A stretch of DNA of 40,496 bases. It comes from Fusobacterium sp. IOR10. GTDB taxonomy: Bacteria > Fusobacteriota > Fusobacteriia > Fusobacteriales > Fusobacteriaceae. Both the position numbers and the translations under genes were made by a program. The notes below the pieces were generated by a model, which ran no database searches, was not told where the DNA came from, and saw only the letters and a list, made by a program, of their open reading frames with translations. Of the stretch, positions 24,517 through 33,600 are shown one piece after another; the stretch's first letter is position 1, and each line of letters opens with the position of its first letter. Location of the stretch: NCBI RefSeq assembly GCF_010367435.1, contig NZ_WJWY01000020.1, positions 1-40,496 on the forward strand, in the 5' to 3' direction.

Positions 24517-24843
24517 TTAAATATTTATTTGTAGAAGTTTAAAAGCTTTTTTTCCACCTATTTCATGGAAAACATCAGCAGGAACCATGAAAACTTCCCC
24601 TTCTTTTAGTATATTAATTTTATCACCTTGCTTTATTATTACTTCCCCTTCAACTGCTAAGTACATAGTATTTAAAGGATATTTTTCCTCTTCTAACATT
24701 TCTCCCTGTGGAAAACTAAAGAGCATCATATGGGAATATTCACTGTTAGAAAGAGACATACTGACAACTTGATTTTTTTCAGAGTTAATTAAATCTCCTA
24801 ATTTTTTAGGATTATCTATTGGTAAATTTTTAAGTCCTTTCAT
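24517..24843 (-). CDS. Small cupin-domain protein (108 aa)
   Basis: Second cupin_2-type protein, distantly similar to its neighbour in length and barrel pattern: MMLFSFPQGEMLEEEKYPLNTMYLAVEGEVIIKQGDK, then EGEVFMVPADVFHEIGGKKAF. Only one barrel histidine (in VFHEI) is obvious and the first metal motif is degenerate, so it may bind a ligand rather than catalyse. It is the first gene of the cupin pair, with AAGGAGGTATTT before ATG 24843. The arrangement suggests duplication followed by divergence (inference). Confidence 0.82.
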   Translation of the reverse strand: MKGLKNLPIDNPKKLGDLINSEKNQVVSMSLSNSEYSHMMLFSFPQGEMLEEEKYPLNTMYLAVEGEVIIKQGDKINILKEGEVFMVPADVFHEIGGKKAFKLLQINI

Positions 24844-24921
24844 AAATACCTCCTTTTCTATAGTATAAGTATACCACTTCTTTTTAATTATTTTTGTTGC
24901 ATAGGTAACGTAAATAAAAAA

Positions 24922-24947
24922 AAAAGCACAACTTATGTTGTGCTTTT
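24922..24947. terminator. Terminator of the psd-to-cyclophilin transcript
   Basis: AAAAGCACAAC and GTTGTGCTTTT, loop TTAT, preceded on the plus strand by a run of A so that the minus strand has a long T tract. It lies 5 bases beyond the cyclophilin stop. The stem is identical to that at 24127-24152. Confidence 0.9.
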
Positions 24948-24951
24948 AGTA

Positions 24952-25617
24952 CTAATATTTTAAATTAGGAAATCTGTCTTTTAAATTAGCATCAATTTGA
25001 GCAACAGTTTCTTTTACTTCTTCAGTGTAAAGAGAATCAATATCTCCAGTAATTTCTATTTTTGTAATTGTATCACCTTGTTTAACAGCATTTACAACTT
25101 TTTGGTCTTCTTCACTAATAACTTCACCAAAAATAGTATGTTTATGGTTAAGCCAAGGAGTTTCAACATGAGTTATGAAAAATTGAGAACCGTTGGTATT
25201 TTTTCCAGCATTTGCCATTGCTAAAAGTCCAGGTTTATCAAAAACAACTTCTTTAGTAAATTCATCAGCAAATTGATAACCAGGTCCCCCTGCACCAGTT
25301 CCTTCAGGATCTCCCCCTTGAATCATAAAGTCAGAAATAACTCTATGGAATTTTAAACCGTCATAATAACCTAATTGTGATAAATGTACAAAGTTTAAAA
25401 CAGTGAAAGGAGCAGTTTCTGGAAATAATTTAATATTTATTTCTCCTCTATCAGTTATAATTTTTGCATTTAAATTAATGTCTTTCATTAATTTTACCTC
25501 CGTATTAATATTTATTTTATTACTTCCACCTTTTAATTTAATAAAAAATGCTTTAGTAAGTAGAAATAGCACAAATATACCTAGAATAATAGATACATAC
25601 TTAATTGTATTAGTCAT
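24952..25617 (-). CDS. Cyclophilin-type peptidyl-prolyl isomerase, N-terminally anchored
   Basis: Prolyl isomerase assisting protein folding. Residues 7-24 form one hydrophobic segment (likely a membrane anchor or uncleaved signal). The cyclophilin domain runs from about 50 to 195, with LNFVHLSQLGYYDGLKFHRV, FMIQGGDPEGTG and NGSQFFITHVETPWL, including the catalytic FHRV arginine. ATG 25617 has AGGAGA upstream. A second ATG at 25488 (residue 44), just before the catalytic domain, has an ideal ribosome site GGAGGT 7 bases away, so a soluble 178-residue form may also be made. Last gene of the operon from psd. Confidence 0.92.
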   Translation of the reverse strand: MTNTIKYVSIILGIFVLFLLTKAFFIKLKGGSNKININTEVKLMKDINLNAKIITDRGEINIKLFPETAPFTVLNFVHLSQLGYYDGLKFHRVISDFMIQGGDPEGTGAGGPGYQFADEFTKEVVFDKPGLLAMANAGKNTNGSQFFITHVETPWLNHKHTIFGEVISEEDQKVVNAVKQGDTITKIEITGDIDSLYTEEVKETVAQIDANLKDRFPNLKY

Positions 25618-25632
25618 TATAGTTTTCTCCTA

Positions 25633-26262
25633 TTATATATTTTTTTTAAGTTCTTCCTTGGAAATAGTGCCAAATATTTCATATTTCCAACCACAATCTA
25701 AATCGTAATTAATTTGATTAATTAAAAAGTCAATGTGATCAAATTTTTCATTTAGCTCTCTTTTTTCTTCCATTAGATCAATAATTTCACCAGAAATTCT
25801 CATTTCTTCATCATATTGAATACATTCCTTTAAATCAGCTTCCAATTGTTTTTCCTTTTCAAGTAATGGTTTTAACTTATCATGAAGAATTCCCTTTTTC
25901 TTTTCTAGTTCCTTTATAGTATAAAGAAATAAATTTTTAGTAACTTCTGCTCCAGAATTTTCCTTTAGAGCCTCTCTTTTTTCAATACATTTTTTTATAT
26001 ATGTTTTTGAAATATTGTTTTTTTCTAAAATATCATTAATTGTTTTTTCTATTCCTTGAATTTCTTCATTGGTTTTTTCTTTAAAATCAGTATGTTTAAA
26101 ACCAAAATAAAGTCTGTCATATTTAGGAATAATTTCTTCTTTTAATAATTTAATTTTTTCTGTGTCATTTTCCTTTTCAGCTATTTTCAATTCCAAATCA
26201 TATTTTTTTAGAACTTGTAAAATACTTTCTAAAGAAAAATATATAAAGTCTTTTCTTTCCAT
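25633..26262 (-). CDS. Coiled-coil protein of unknown function (209 aa)
   Basis: I do not recognise a family. The 209 residues are almost entirely charged and helical (Glu/Lys-rich heptads, e.g. IKELEKKKGILHDKLKPLLE and ISGEIIDLMEEKRELNEKF), suggesting two long coiled-coil stretches without signal peptide or membrane segment. The C-terminus has a more globular DCGWKYEIFGTISKEEL. ATG 26262 lies 2 bases after the methyltransferase stop, with GGAG inside that gene, so the two are translationally coupled. A structural or adaptor role is possible; nothing in it shows an activity. Confidence 0.75.
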   Translation of the reverse strand: MERKDFIYFSLESILQVLKKYDLELKIAEKENDTEKIKLLKEEIIPKYDRLYFGFKHTDFKEKTNEEIQGIEKTINDILEKNNISKTYIKKCIEKREALKENSGAEVTKNLFLYTIKELEKKKGILHDKLKPLLEKEKQLEADLKECIQYDEEMRISGEIIDLMEEKRELNEKFDHIDFLINQINYDLDCGWKYEIFGTISKEELKKNI

Positions 26263-26264
26263 AA

Positions 26265-27398
26265 TTATTTAGCTCCAAAATATTGATAATAATGACATTC
26301 TATTCCACCATTATAAAGTTTTCTATTTTTAGTACATCTTTTTCCAAAAGATCCTTCGAAATTTCTGTATGATGTGATTATATAATAAGACCATTTAGGG
26401 AATCTTTTAGTGCATACATCTCCAAGTAATCCATATAGTCTTTCAACTTTATCATCATTTAAAAGTCTTTCTCCATAAGGAGGGTTAGAAACAATGCATC
26501 CTGTTTCACTAGGTGACTCCAATTCTAAAAAGTTTTTAGTTTCAAAGATAATATCATCTTCCACTCCAGCTTTTTTAGCATTTTCAATGGCAATTTCAAT
26601 AGTTTCAGGATCAATATCAGAAGCATAAATTTTAACTTCCTTGTCTAAATCCTCATTTGAAAAAGCCTCGTCCCTAGCATCAATCCATAGATCTCTAGGA
26701 ATTATTTTCCATTCTTCACTGACAAAATTTCTATTTACCCCAGGGGCAACATTTCTAGCTATCATAGCAGCTTCTATAGCAAGGGTTCCAGTACCACACA
26801 TTGGATCTATGAAAGGTCTTTCTCCACCTTTCCATCTAGTAAGCTTAACTAGGGCAGCAGCCATAGTTTCCTTTAAAGGAGCCTCATTAATTAAAGCTCT
26901 ATAACCTCTTCTATGAAGTCCTTCTCCAGATGTATCTATCATAACATTGAAAAGATCCTTGTTTCCTTGTATCTTAATTTTAAATTTAGCTCCAGTTTCA
27001 GGGAATTGGTCAATACCATATACTTCACTTAAATTATCAACCATGGCTTTTTTTGATATTCTTTGAATATCAGATTTTGAAAATAATGTACATTTAACAG
27101 CACTTACCCAACTAATTGGAAATTCCCCATCTTTTTCTATAAATTCACTCCAATTTATTTTTTTTATATGTTGAAATAATTCTTCAAAGGTATAAGCTTT
27201 AAATTCACCCATTTTTATAAAAACTCTATCAGCACATCTTAAATGAAGATTTGCCTTTACAACGTCTTTTAAAGTTCCTTTAAACTGAATTTTACCATTG
27301 AATGTTTCAATGTCTTTAAAACCTAACTCCTTGCATTCATCTCTCACAAGACTTTCAAGACCCATTGTAGATGATGCAATTATTGTGTATTCTTTCAT
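26265..27398 (-). CDS. THUMP-domain class I SAM-dependent RNA methyltransferase (RlmL/YpsC-like)
   Basis: Probable guanine-N2 methyltransferase of 23S rRNA. The 377 residues begin with a THUMP RNA-binding region (about 1-160), followed by a Rossmann methyltransferase with FIDPMCGTGTLAIEAAMIA (SAM binding), ASDIDPETIEIAIENA and the catalytic NPPYGERL. This matches the stand-alone N-terminal half of E. coli RlmL and B. subtilis YpsC. The exact target nucleotide is inferred from family only. ATG 27398 follows TAAGGAGGATC. Part of the run from psd to the cyclophilin gene. Confidence 0.9.
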   Translation of the reverse strand: MKEYTIIASSTMGLESLVRDECKELGFKDIETFNGKIQFKGTLKDVVKANLHLRCADRVFIKMGEFKAYTFEELFQHIKKINWSEFIEKDGEFPISWVSAVKCTLFSKSDIQRISKKAMVDNLSEVYGIDQFPETGAKFKIKIQGNKDLFNVMIDTSGEGLHRRGYRALINEAPLKETMAAALVKLTRWKGGERPFIDPMCGTGTLAIEAAMIARNVAPGVNRNFVSEEWKIIPRDLWIDARDEAFSNEDLDKEVKIYASDIDPETIEIAIENAKKAGVEDDIIFETKNFLELESPSETGCIVSNPPYGERLLNDDKVERLYGLLGDVCTKRFPKWSYYIITSYRNFEGSFGKRCTKNRKLYNGGIECHYYQYFGAK

Positions 27399-27419
27399 TG
27401 ATCCTCCTTAAATATATAA

Positions 27420-28508
27420 CTAATTCTTTTCTTTTTTTGCCTCTAATAAATGTATATAAATTAATTTTAAAATAGCAAATATAGGAACTCCTAAGAACAT
27501 TCCCAAGGTTCCCATAATATTTCCCATTATTATAATTGATGTAACAATCCAAAATGAACTAAGTCCTACGCTTTCCCCTAGTATTTTAGGTCCAATAATA
27601 TAACCATCAACCATTTGTGCTATAAATATTGCTAAAAAAACATATAGCACTTTTATAGGAGCCACTAGGACTACCAAAATAAATGCAATTGTTCCAGCAA
27701 TTAAAGATCCAAAATATGGAATCATATTACCTATACCTAACATAATTGCATTGATGGAAGCATAGGGAACTTTAAATATTCTCATAATAATATAAGCTAT
27801 AATTCCGACAGCAATTGATACTATAGTACGACCTTGTAAATATTTTAGAAATATATTTTTACATTTTATTAAAAATTCATATCCCTCTTGGGATTTTTTC
27901 TCATCAAAAATTAGGAAAATAATTCTTTTAATAAAGGTTGTAAAATATGATTTTTCAAGAATAAAGTACATAGCAATAAATCCTCCAAGTAAAATTATAA
28001 AAGCTTCCATAACTAAATCAATTATATTTAAACTAAAGGATAATATAAAATTTCTTATATTTGAAATATTTTTAATGAAAAAGTCCTCAATTGTATTTTT
28101 AGCTTGGTCAATATTCATAATTAAAAGATTTTTTTCCTTTAAAAAAGCTAAAATATTTTCAAGATACTTAGTAAATCTAATTTTAAATGTAGGCATTTGA
28201 TTTGAAATCTCTTTAAAACTGTCAACAATACTTGGAAGAATTAAAAAGATAACCCCTACAAAAAACAATATTATAAATATCATGGAAATAAAAAGAGATA
28301 TTCCTTTGGAAATTTTAAATTTTTTCTCTATAAATTCTACCATAGGATTTATAATTATTGCAATGAAAATTCCATAAATAAATGGTCTTATGTAATTTAT
28401 AATTAATCCTAAAACGTTAGTTAAAGAGGAAGTGTTTTGAAATAATGATTGGACAGTTACAATAAGTAATCCTAACATAAAAAAAGGTAAAAAATTTTTT
28501 CTTTTCAT
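27420..28508 (-). CDS. AI-2E-family (PerM/YdiK-like) membrane protein
   Basis: Integral membrane protein of 362 residues with about eight hydrophobic segments and the family's long soluble loop after the third segment (roughly 85-155). The C-terminal half shows FKVPYASINAIMLGIGNMIPYFG and DGYIIGPKILGESVGL, typical of the AI-2E transporter family (TqsA, PerM, and Na+/H+ antiporter-like members). Substrate unknown. ATG 28508 follows AAAAGGAGAATGGTCT. It lies between the NusG-II gene and the methyltransferase gene. Confidence 0.88.
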   Translation of the reverse strand: MKRKNFLPFFMLGLLIVTVQSLFQNTSSLTNVLGLIINYIRPFIYGIFIAIIINPMVEFIEKKFKISKGISLFISMIFIILFFVGVIFLILPSIVDSFKEISNQMPTFKIRFTKYLENILAFLKEKNLLIMNIDQAKNTIEDFFIKNISNIRNFILSFSLNIIDLVMEAFIILLGGFIAMYFILEKSYFTTFIKRIIFLIFDEKKSQEGYEFLIKCKNIFLKYLQGRTIVSIAVGIIAYIIMRIFKVPYASINAIMLGIGNMIPYFGSLIAGTIAFILVVLVAPIKVLYVFLAIFIAQMVDGYIIGPKILGESVGLSSFWIVTSIIIMGNIMGTLGMFLGVPIFAILKLIYIHLLEAKKEKN

Positions 28509-28531
28509 AGACCATTCTCCTTTTAAATAGA

Positions 28532-28921
28532 TTATCTAGCGATTCCATCTAAATCATTTTCAGGTTCCCCTGTAATTTTAATAAGAAGCTTATCTGGGAT
28601 ACCTATTATAGTTTGACCTGATTTTGATATGAACCCTTGTTTCACACAAATTTTCAGTGGAGAATTAGAGGATGTTACTCGAACTTTCATATTAACAAAT
28701 TCCACATTAACTCCCCCTATATTTGTATCTATAAAATAATTTTTTTTCTCTTTTATAAGGGGGTAAACATACTTTAATTGGTTATTTACGTATATTTCTA
28801 CCTTTTCTCCCCTTTGTACTTTTAAAGATAAAGCATAGGTTATTCCTAAAAAAAATATTAAAGAAATAAAAAAATATATAATTAAATCACATTTTTTAAA
28901 ATAACAAGGTTTTCTTCTCAC
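28532..28921 (-). CDS. NusG domain II-like membrane-anchored protein (129 aa)
   Basis: Small protein with one N-terminal membrane segment (about residues 13-32, IIYFFISLIFFLGITYAL) and an extracytoplasmic NusG domain II-like beta domain. The domain ends in CVKQGFISKSGQTIIGIPDKLLIKI, the pattern of the DUF1312/NusG_II family found in Firmicutes and Fusobacteria. Function is not established. It starts with GTG at 28921 (TTAGGAGAAAATT upstream), 9 bases after psd. In many genomes such proteins neighbour FAD:protein FMN transferase (apbE) or rnf genes, which are not seen here. Confidence 0.8.
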   Translation of the reverse strand: MRRKPCYFKKCDLIIYFFISLIFFLGITYALSLKVQRGEKVEIYVNNQLKYVYPLIKEKKNYFIDTNIGGVNVEFVNMKVRVTSSNSPLKICVKQGFISKSGQTIIGIPDKLLIKITGEPENDLDGIAR

Positions 28922-28930
28922 AATTTTCTC

Positions 28931-29830
28931 CTAAATACTAATTCCCACTTTTTCACCCATTTTAATTTGAGTTTCAATTCCTCTGTTGCTGTTTTCTAAA
29001 ATGTCTTCATCAATAATTATTTTATTTTTTTCAATAAGTAAGATAACTGTAGAGCCTCCAAAATAAAAATAACCCTTTTCCTCACCTTTTTTAACCATTG
29101 AGTTAGCCTTGTATGTTTGCACAATTCCTCCAACCATAGTAGCTCCAATTTCAGCTATACAAACATCTCCAAAATTTTTAGATTTTAAAATAGAAAATTC
29201 TCTTTTATTTTCACAAAAAATTCTAAAATTTTGTTTTATTGCATGGGGAGAAACAGAAAAATAATTTCCACCTATTAGTTTACTTGGTAAAATTTTTCCT
29301 TCACAAGGAAAATGATATCTATGATAGTCAACAGGAGCAAGTCTAATTATAAGCATAGTTCCACTAAAAAACTTTTTAGCAAGCTTCTCATCTTTAAAAA
29401 ACTCTCCTAAACTAAATTCATCTCCCTTTAAGAAAAATTTAGAACTGTCATTAATACGTTCCAAAGCAAAAATTTTCCCATCACAGGGACTAACTAAAGT
29501 ATTTTTATTAAAGTCTATTTTTCTAGACTCAGGTTTTAATTTTCTGATAAAAAAATCATTGAAAGATGTAAATTCATGAATTTTTTTTACAGATTCTTCC
29601 ATATTAATATTATAAGTTTTCACAAAATTCTCTATTAAATTAACAGATTTGTGAGAATTCATTTTTCTCCCATATAGGCTAGATAAAAATTTTCTTTTAA
29701 CTATTAAATTTAAAGCTAGTTTCCCAAAGGGATTGTAATACAAAAACTTTAAAAACTTTTCCCCAGGAACATCCTCTGTTAATATTTCACTGGTCTTTCT
29801 ATCTTTATATTTTATTTTTTCAAAATTCAT
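28931..29830 (-). CDS. psd: Phosphatidylserine decarboxylase proenzyme
   Basis: Makes phosphatidylethanolamine from phosphatidylserine at the inner membrane. The 299-residue proenzyme is of the PSD-B type 2 class: NDFFIRKLKPESRKID, VSPCDGKIF, RLAPVDYHRYHFPCEG, GATMVGGI, and the self-cleavage motif in FGGSTVILL. There the serine of GGST becomes the pyruvoyl group (the usual motif is LGST; here G replaces L). ATG 29830 follows CAGGAGTGAGTTT. First gene of the six-gene minus-strand run. An extended -10 promoter stands upstream. Confidence 0.95.
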   Translation of the reverse strand: MNFEKIKYKDRKTSEILTEDVPGEKFLKFLYYNPFGKLALNLIVKRKFLSSLYGRKMNSHKSVNLIENFVKTYNINMEESVKKIHEFTSFNDFFIRKLKPESRKIDFNKNTLVSPCDGKIFALERINDSSKFFLKGDEFSLGEFFKDEKLAKKFFSGTMLIIRLAPVDYHRYHFPCEGKILPSKLIGGNYFSVSPHAIKQNFRIFCENKREFSILKSKNFGDVCIAEIGATMVGGIVQTYKANSMVKKGEEKGYFYFGGSTVILLIEKNKIIIDEDILENSNRGIETQIKMGEKVGISI

Positions 29831-29865
29831 AAACTCACTCCTGATTTTAAATTATCTTACTAAAC

Positions 29866-29874
29866 ATTATAGCA
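29866..29874 (-). promoter_or_regulatory. Extended -10 promoter of the psd operon
   Basis: On the minus strand TGCTATAAT, an extended -10 element, lies about 36 bases upstream of psd. A TTGACA nearby is only 11 bases away and therefore not a proper -35. Confidence 0.5.
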
Positions 29875-29956
29875 TATTAGAATGTCAATTATATACCATT
29901 TAATAAAAAAAAGCAAAAAGTTCTTTTAAAGTTGTGTTTTTTTAGGGATTATGAGG

Positions 29957-29962
29957 TATAAT
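29957..29962 (+). promoter_or_regulatory. Probable -10 of the giant repeat protein gene
   Basis: A perfect TATAAT at 29957-29962 lies 62 bases before the start codon. The -35 is poor (GTGTTT at 17 bases or TTGTGT at 19 bases). Confidence 0.45.
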
Positions 29963-30024
29963 TACATAAATAAGATAGAGAATATTTAAATTTAAATTTT
30001 TATGTATATAAAGGGGAGGAAAGT

Positions 30025-30636
30025 ATGGAAAATCATATTAATAGTTCTATAATAAAAAGATTATCGAAAATGTTTGTAAGTGTGATCTTACTTTTATTTT
30101 TTAGTTTAAACATATTTGCAGCTGGAGAAGTTGTTAATTTAGAAAGAGAAACAGAAACGGTCCATTATGAAAATGGGGATTATATTGAATATATTTTGGA
30201 GCTGGAAAATAAAACCAGCACAGTTCAAGAAAATTTACAGTTAACAGACACTTTATTTAATTCAAGTGGGTTAGAGGATCTTTCAGTTGAAGTACTTGAA
30301 AGTAGAGGGGATGGAACTTCTATAAATATTCCAAGTTCACCAAGTGAGGGTAATTTGATAATTTCAGGAATCACCTTAGGACACACTAATGAAGTTTTAA
30401 CTGATGAAGTAATTACAACAGCTGAAGAAAAAGGATATATAAAGTTAAAAATTAAAGGGAAAGTAAAGGACAATTTTAGTGAGAATATAGTAAGTAACGG
30501 GGAACTATCTAGAGCTTCAGATAATATATTAGAAGTGACAGTGGATTCAACATTATCTAGAGTAGTTTATGATTATAGTGCGACTTTAGAATCTGTTGAG
30601 TCAACATATGCACCAGGTAGTTTAGTAACTTATTAA
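30025..30636 (+). CDS. Giant DUF11-type repeat surface protein, N-terminal part (reading frame 1)
   Basis: Begins at ATG 30025 after an excellent ribosome site (GGGGAGGAAAGT). Residues 11-33 form a signal peptide (KRLSKMFVSVILLLFFSLNI, then FAA), so the product is secreted. Mature residues 34-190 form a first module (YENGDYIEYILELENKTS ... GYIKLKIKGKVKDNF) like those that follow. The frame ends with TAA at 30634-30636, in the middle of a second module at YAPGSLVTY. The adjacent frame continues the module as KLRLENNSS with no break in sense. One extra base at about 30630-30634 therefore separates this part from the remaining 9.8 kb. Either it is a sequencing/assembly error, a disabling mutation, or a deliberate shift. 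Confidence 0.85.
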   Translation: MENHINSSIIKRLSKMFVSVILLLFFSLNIFAAGEVVNLERETETVHYENGDYIEYILELENKTSTVQENLQLTDTLFNSSGLEDLSVEVLESRGDGTSINIPSSPSEGNLIISGITLGHTNEVLTDEVITTAEEKGYIKLKIKGKVKDNFSENIVSNGELSRASDNILEVTVDSTLSRVVYDYSATLESVESTYAPGSLVTY

Positions 30637-33600
30637 GTTACGTTTGGAAAATAACAGCTCTATAGACACGATAAAAGGATTAAAAGCTGAAAATAATTGG
30701 GGCAATATTTTAACAGATATATTAAATGAAGATGGAACAGTTGAAGCAAATCAAGAGGCTTTTGACTATTCAAATGTTAGTATAACAGCAGTAGTTTCAG
30801 GGATAGATTCTAGTTATGGAGATATTGGACAAGAGGGGAATCTTGAAAATATAATTTTAGGACCAAATGGGGTAATTGAATATACGATAATAGTTTCAAC
30901 AAAGGAAAGAGCTATTGGAGAAATTGGAACCATTGGTACAAGTGGAGAAAAACTAGTTAAGGTATATGAAGCGTTAAGAAATAATAATGAAAAACTAGTA
31001 AATGCTTTGAATAAATTATCCCCTAAAGAACCAGATATTACAATAATAAAAGAGAAGACAAATACAGGAAAATATTTACCAGGGGATGAAATAGAATATA
31101 ATATTACCATAACTAACAATGGAGAAGGTTATGCCTATGGATATACTTTATCAGATGATTTAAGTATAATAACTACTGATTTAGCAAATGATAGCACAGG
31201 TTCCATAGATGATTCAAGTGATATAACTTTAGGAAGTGCATTTGATTCAGCAATTATTACTCTTACTGAAAAAGGTGATAATTCTGGATCTAGTAATTAT
31301 ACAGAAGGGAATTCTCAAAATACATTAAATCTAAATGATGATATTTATATTGGACCAGGGGAAACTTTAGCCTATACTATTATTGGGAAAGTTAATGAAT
31401 CTGCAATTGGTAAAATTGATAATCAAGTATCATTTACAAATGGAACAGATGTAAATGATAGTAGTATAATATCAATGGATCCTGAAGACTTGAATGTTTC
31501 AGACATAACCATTGAAAAAACAGTTGGAGTAACTCAGTATGAACCAGATACAGATGTTGTTTATACAATTAAAGTTAAAAATAATGCTGATGATAAATTT
31601 GTGAATAACTATAATATTATAGACAATATAAGTGATATTTTAACTACCCAAGCTGATGGAACACAAGGGCAAGCTTTCAGTAATTGGACTTTAAATGTAG
31701 TGTCTCCTACAACTTCAACTAATGGAACAAAGGTTGGAACTAACATTGCTGGGTCACAAATAACAGATAATATAAATTTAACTGTTGATATGGCTCCAGG
31801 GGAAGAAATTATATATGAATTAGTAGCTCATGTTTCAGTTACCTCTGTTGGAGATATTTTAGATAATACAAGTAGTGGTTTAGATAACGTTATGGAAAGT
31901 GGAAATGGAATCAAATCTTTCCCATCTCAAATTGCTATAAGAAAAACAGTTGATAAAACACAGTATAGCCCAAATGAAGTATTAACATATAATATTATTA
32001 TTGAAAATAAGGGGAAAGGTTATGATGTAGAAGTAAATATTAAGGATTTGTTAAGTTCCATTAAAGATAAGGACGGAGCTGGTATAAATAATGCATTTAA
32101 ATCATGGAATATAACTTCTTCCTTTGAAGGAATTGATACTAATATTACTCCTAGTGGTGATTCAGGATTAATTACAGAACCACTTGTGGATGAGGATTTA
32201 AATACTACAGCTAGAATAGGAGCTGCAACAAGATTAATATATACAGTACAGGCAACTGTTAGTGGAGAAGCTTGTGGTAAAATAAAAAATATAGCAACTA
32301 TTAATGATGAACTTTATTCAGACAAAGGTTCTTTTGCAATTGATCCAGACATAAATGTTTCAATTTCAAGTGATTATCCTAGTTATCCCAAAACAGGGGA
32401 AGATTTAGAGTCACCATTTGATATAACATATACAGTGAAAATTTCAAATGATAGTGAAGCAGGGTTTGCTAAGGGCGTTAAAATAGAAGATGCATTAAGT
32501 AATGTATCAACTACAGCTTTAGATGGAAGTACAATATCAAATTTATTTGAAAGTTGGGATATATCAACTAATGTTTATGGAGATGGTACTGTTTTAACTA
32601 GTTCTAGTGCTTATCCACTAACAAGTACAACTACAGATATTGACGATACTGCAAATATTACAGCTGGTGGGTATGTGGAATATATAATTAAAGCAAAGGC
32701 AAAAAGAGATCCAAGTATGGATATAATCCCATATGAAAATATAATAAATACTGTGACAGTAACTCCAAAGGATAAAAATGAAGTTATTATGTCTCCTATA
32801 AATGTATCTTATACAACAAGTAAAAAACTTCCAGCTTTAAGGATAGAAAAATCAACTTCAAATTTATCATATACTCTAGGTGGAACAGTTGAATATTTAT
32901 TAAAAGTTGAAAATATAGGTGAAGGTTATGCAGATAATGCAACTATTTCAGATGAATTATCAAATAATTTTAGTGAATGGACTATAGAAGAAGAAGTTCC
33001 TTCTCCATTTGTAGGAACTGATGCAGATGTTAATGGAAATATTTCAAATAACACAGATATAAATGGAACTATAGATATAGCTCCAGGGGAAATAATTACA
33101 TATAAAATAACAGGAACAGTAAAATCTCTTCTTTCAGGGGAAACAATTACAAATATAGGAACAGTTACAGATACTCAAAGGGGAAATACATATAAAGCTT
33201 CAGCTAAATTAATGCTAGCTGATCCAACTGGAATATACATTACAAAAAATGCATCTCAGTATTCATATAGCCCAGGGGGGGAAATAAATTATACAGTTAC
33301 ACTTTACAATACAACATCTCTTCCTCTTGATTTTGGAGTTTTAGGGTATGAATTTAGAGACAAATTTTCTGAAATTGATGCTAATTTAGCAAATGATATG
33401 GGTGGAACAATAGCAGATACAACAGGAAGTCCTTTTAAAAAATTATTTGTTTCAGTAAATGGTGGATCAGAAACTGAAATAACAGCAGAAGCAGATTATG
33501 TGCATCAACCAAGTTTATTAGCAGGAATAGTTGAATCAGGGAACTTAATTAAGCCTAGTGAATACACTTATAAATTTAGAGGAATTTTGAAAGATAGGGT

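Noticed and set aside
27355-27552. 65-codon minus-strand frame overlapping the methyltransferase and AI-2E genes
   Set aside because: Overlaps both recognised genes in another frame and has no ribosome site.
30644-30646. TTG as an independent start for the frame-2 part of the giant protein
   Set aside because: No ribosome site upstream, and it would begin in the middle of a module strand without a signal peptide.
30814-31119. Minus-strand ORFs inside the giant repeat protein (also 37318-37557, 37747-38100, 39994-40224)
   Set aside because: They recur with the repeats, lack ribosome sites and are explained by the codon use of the repeat protein in frame 2.
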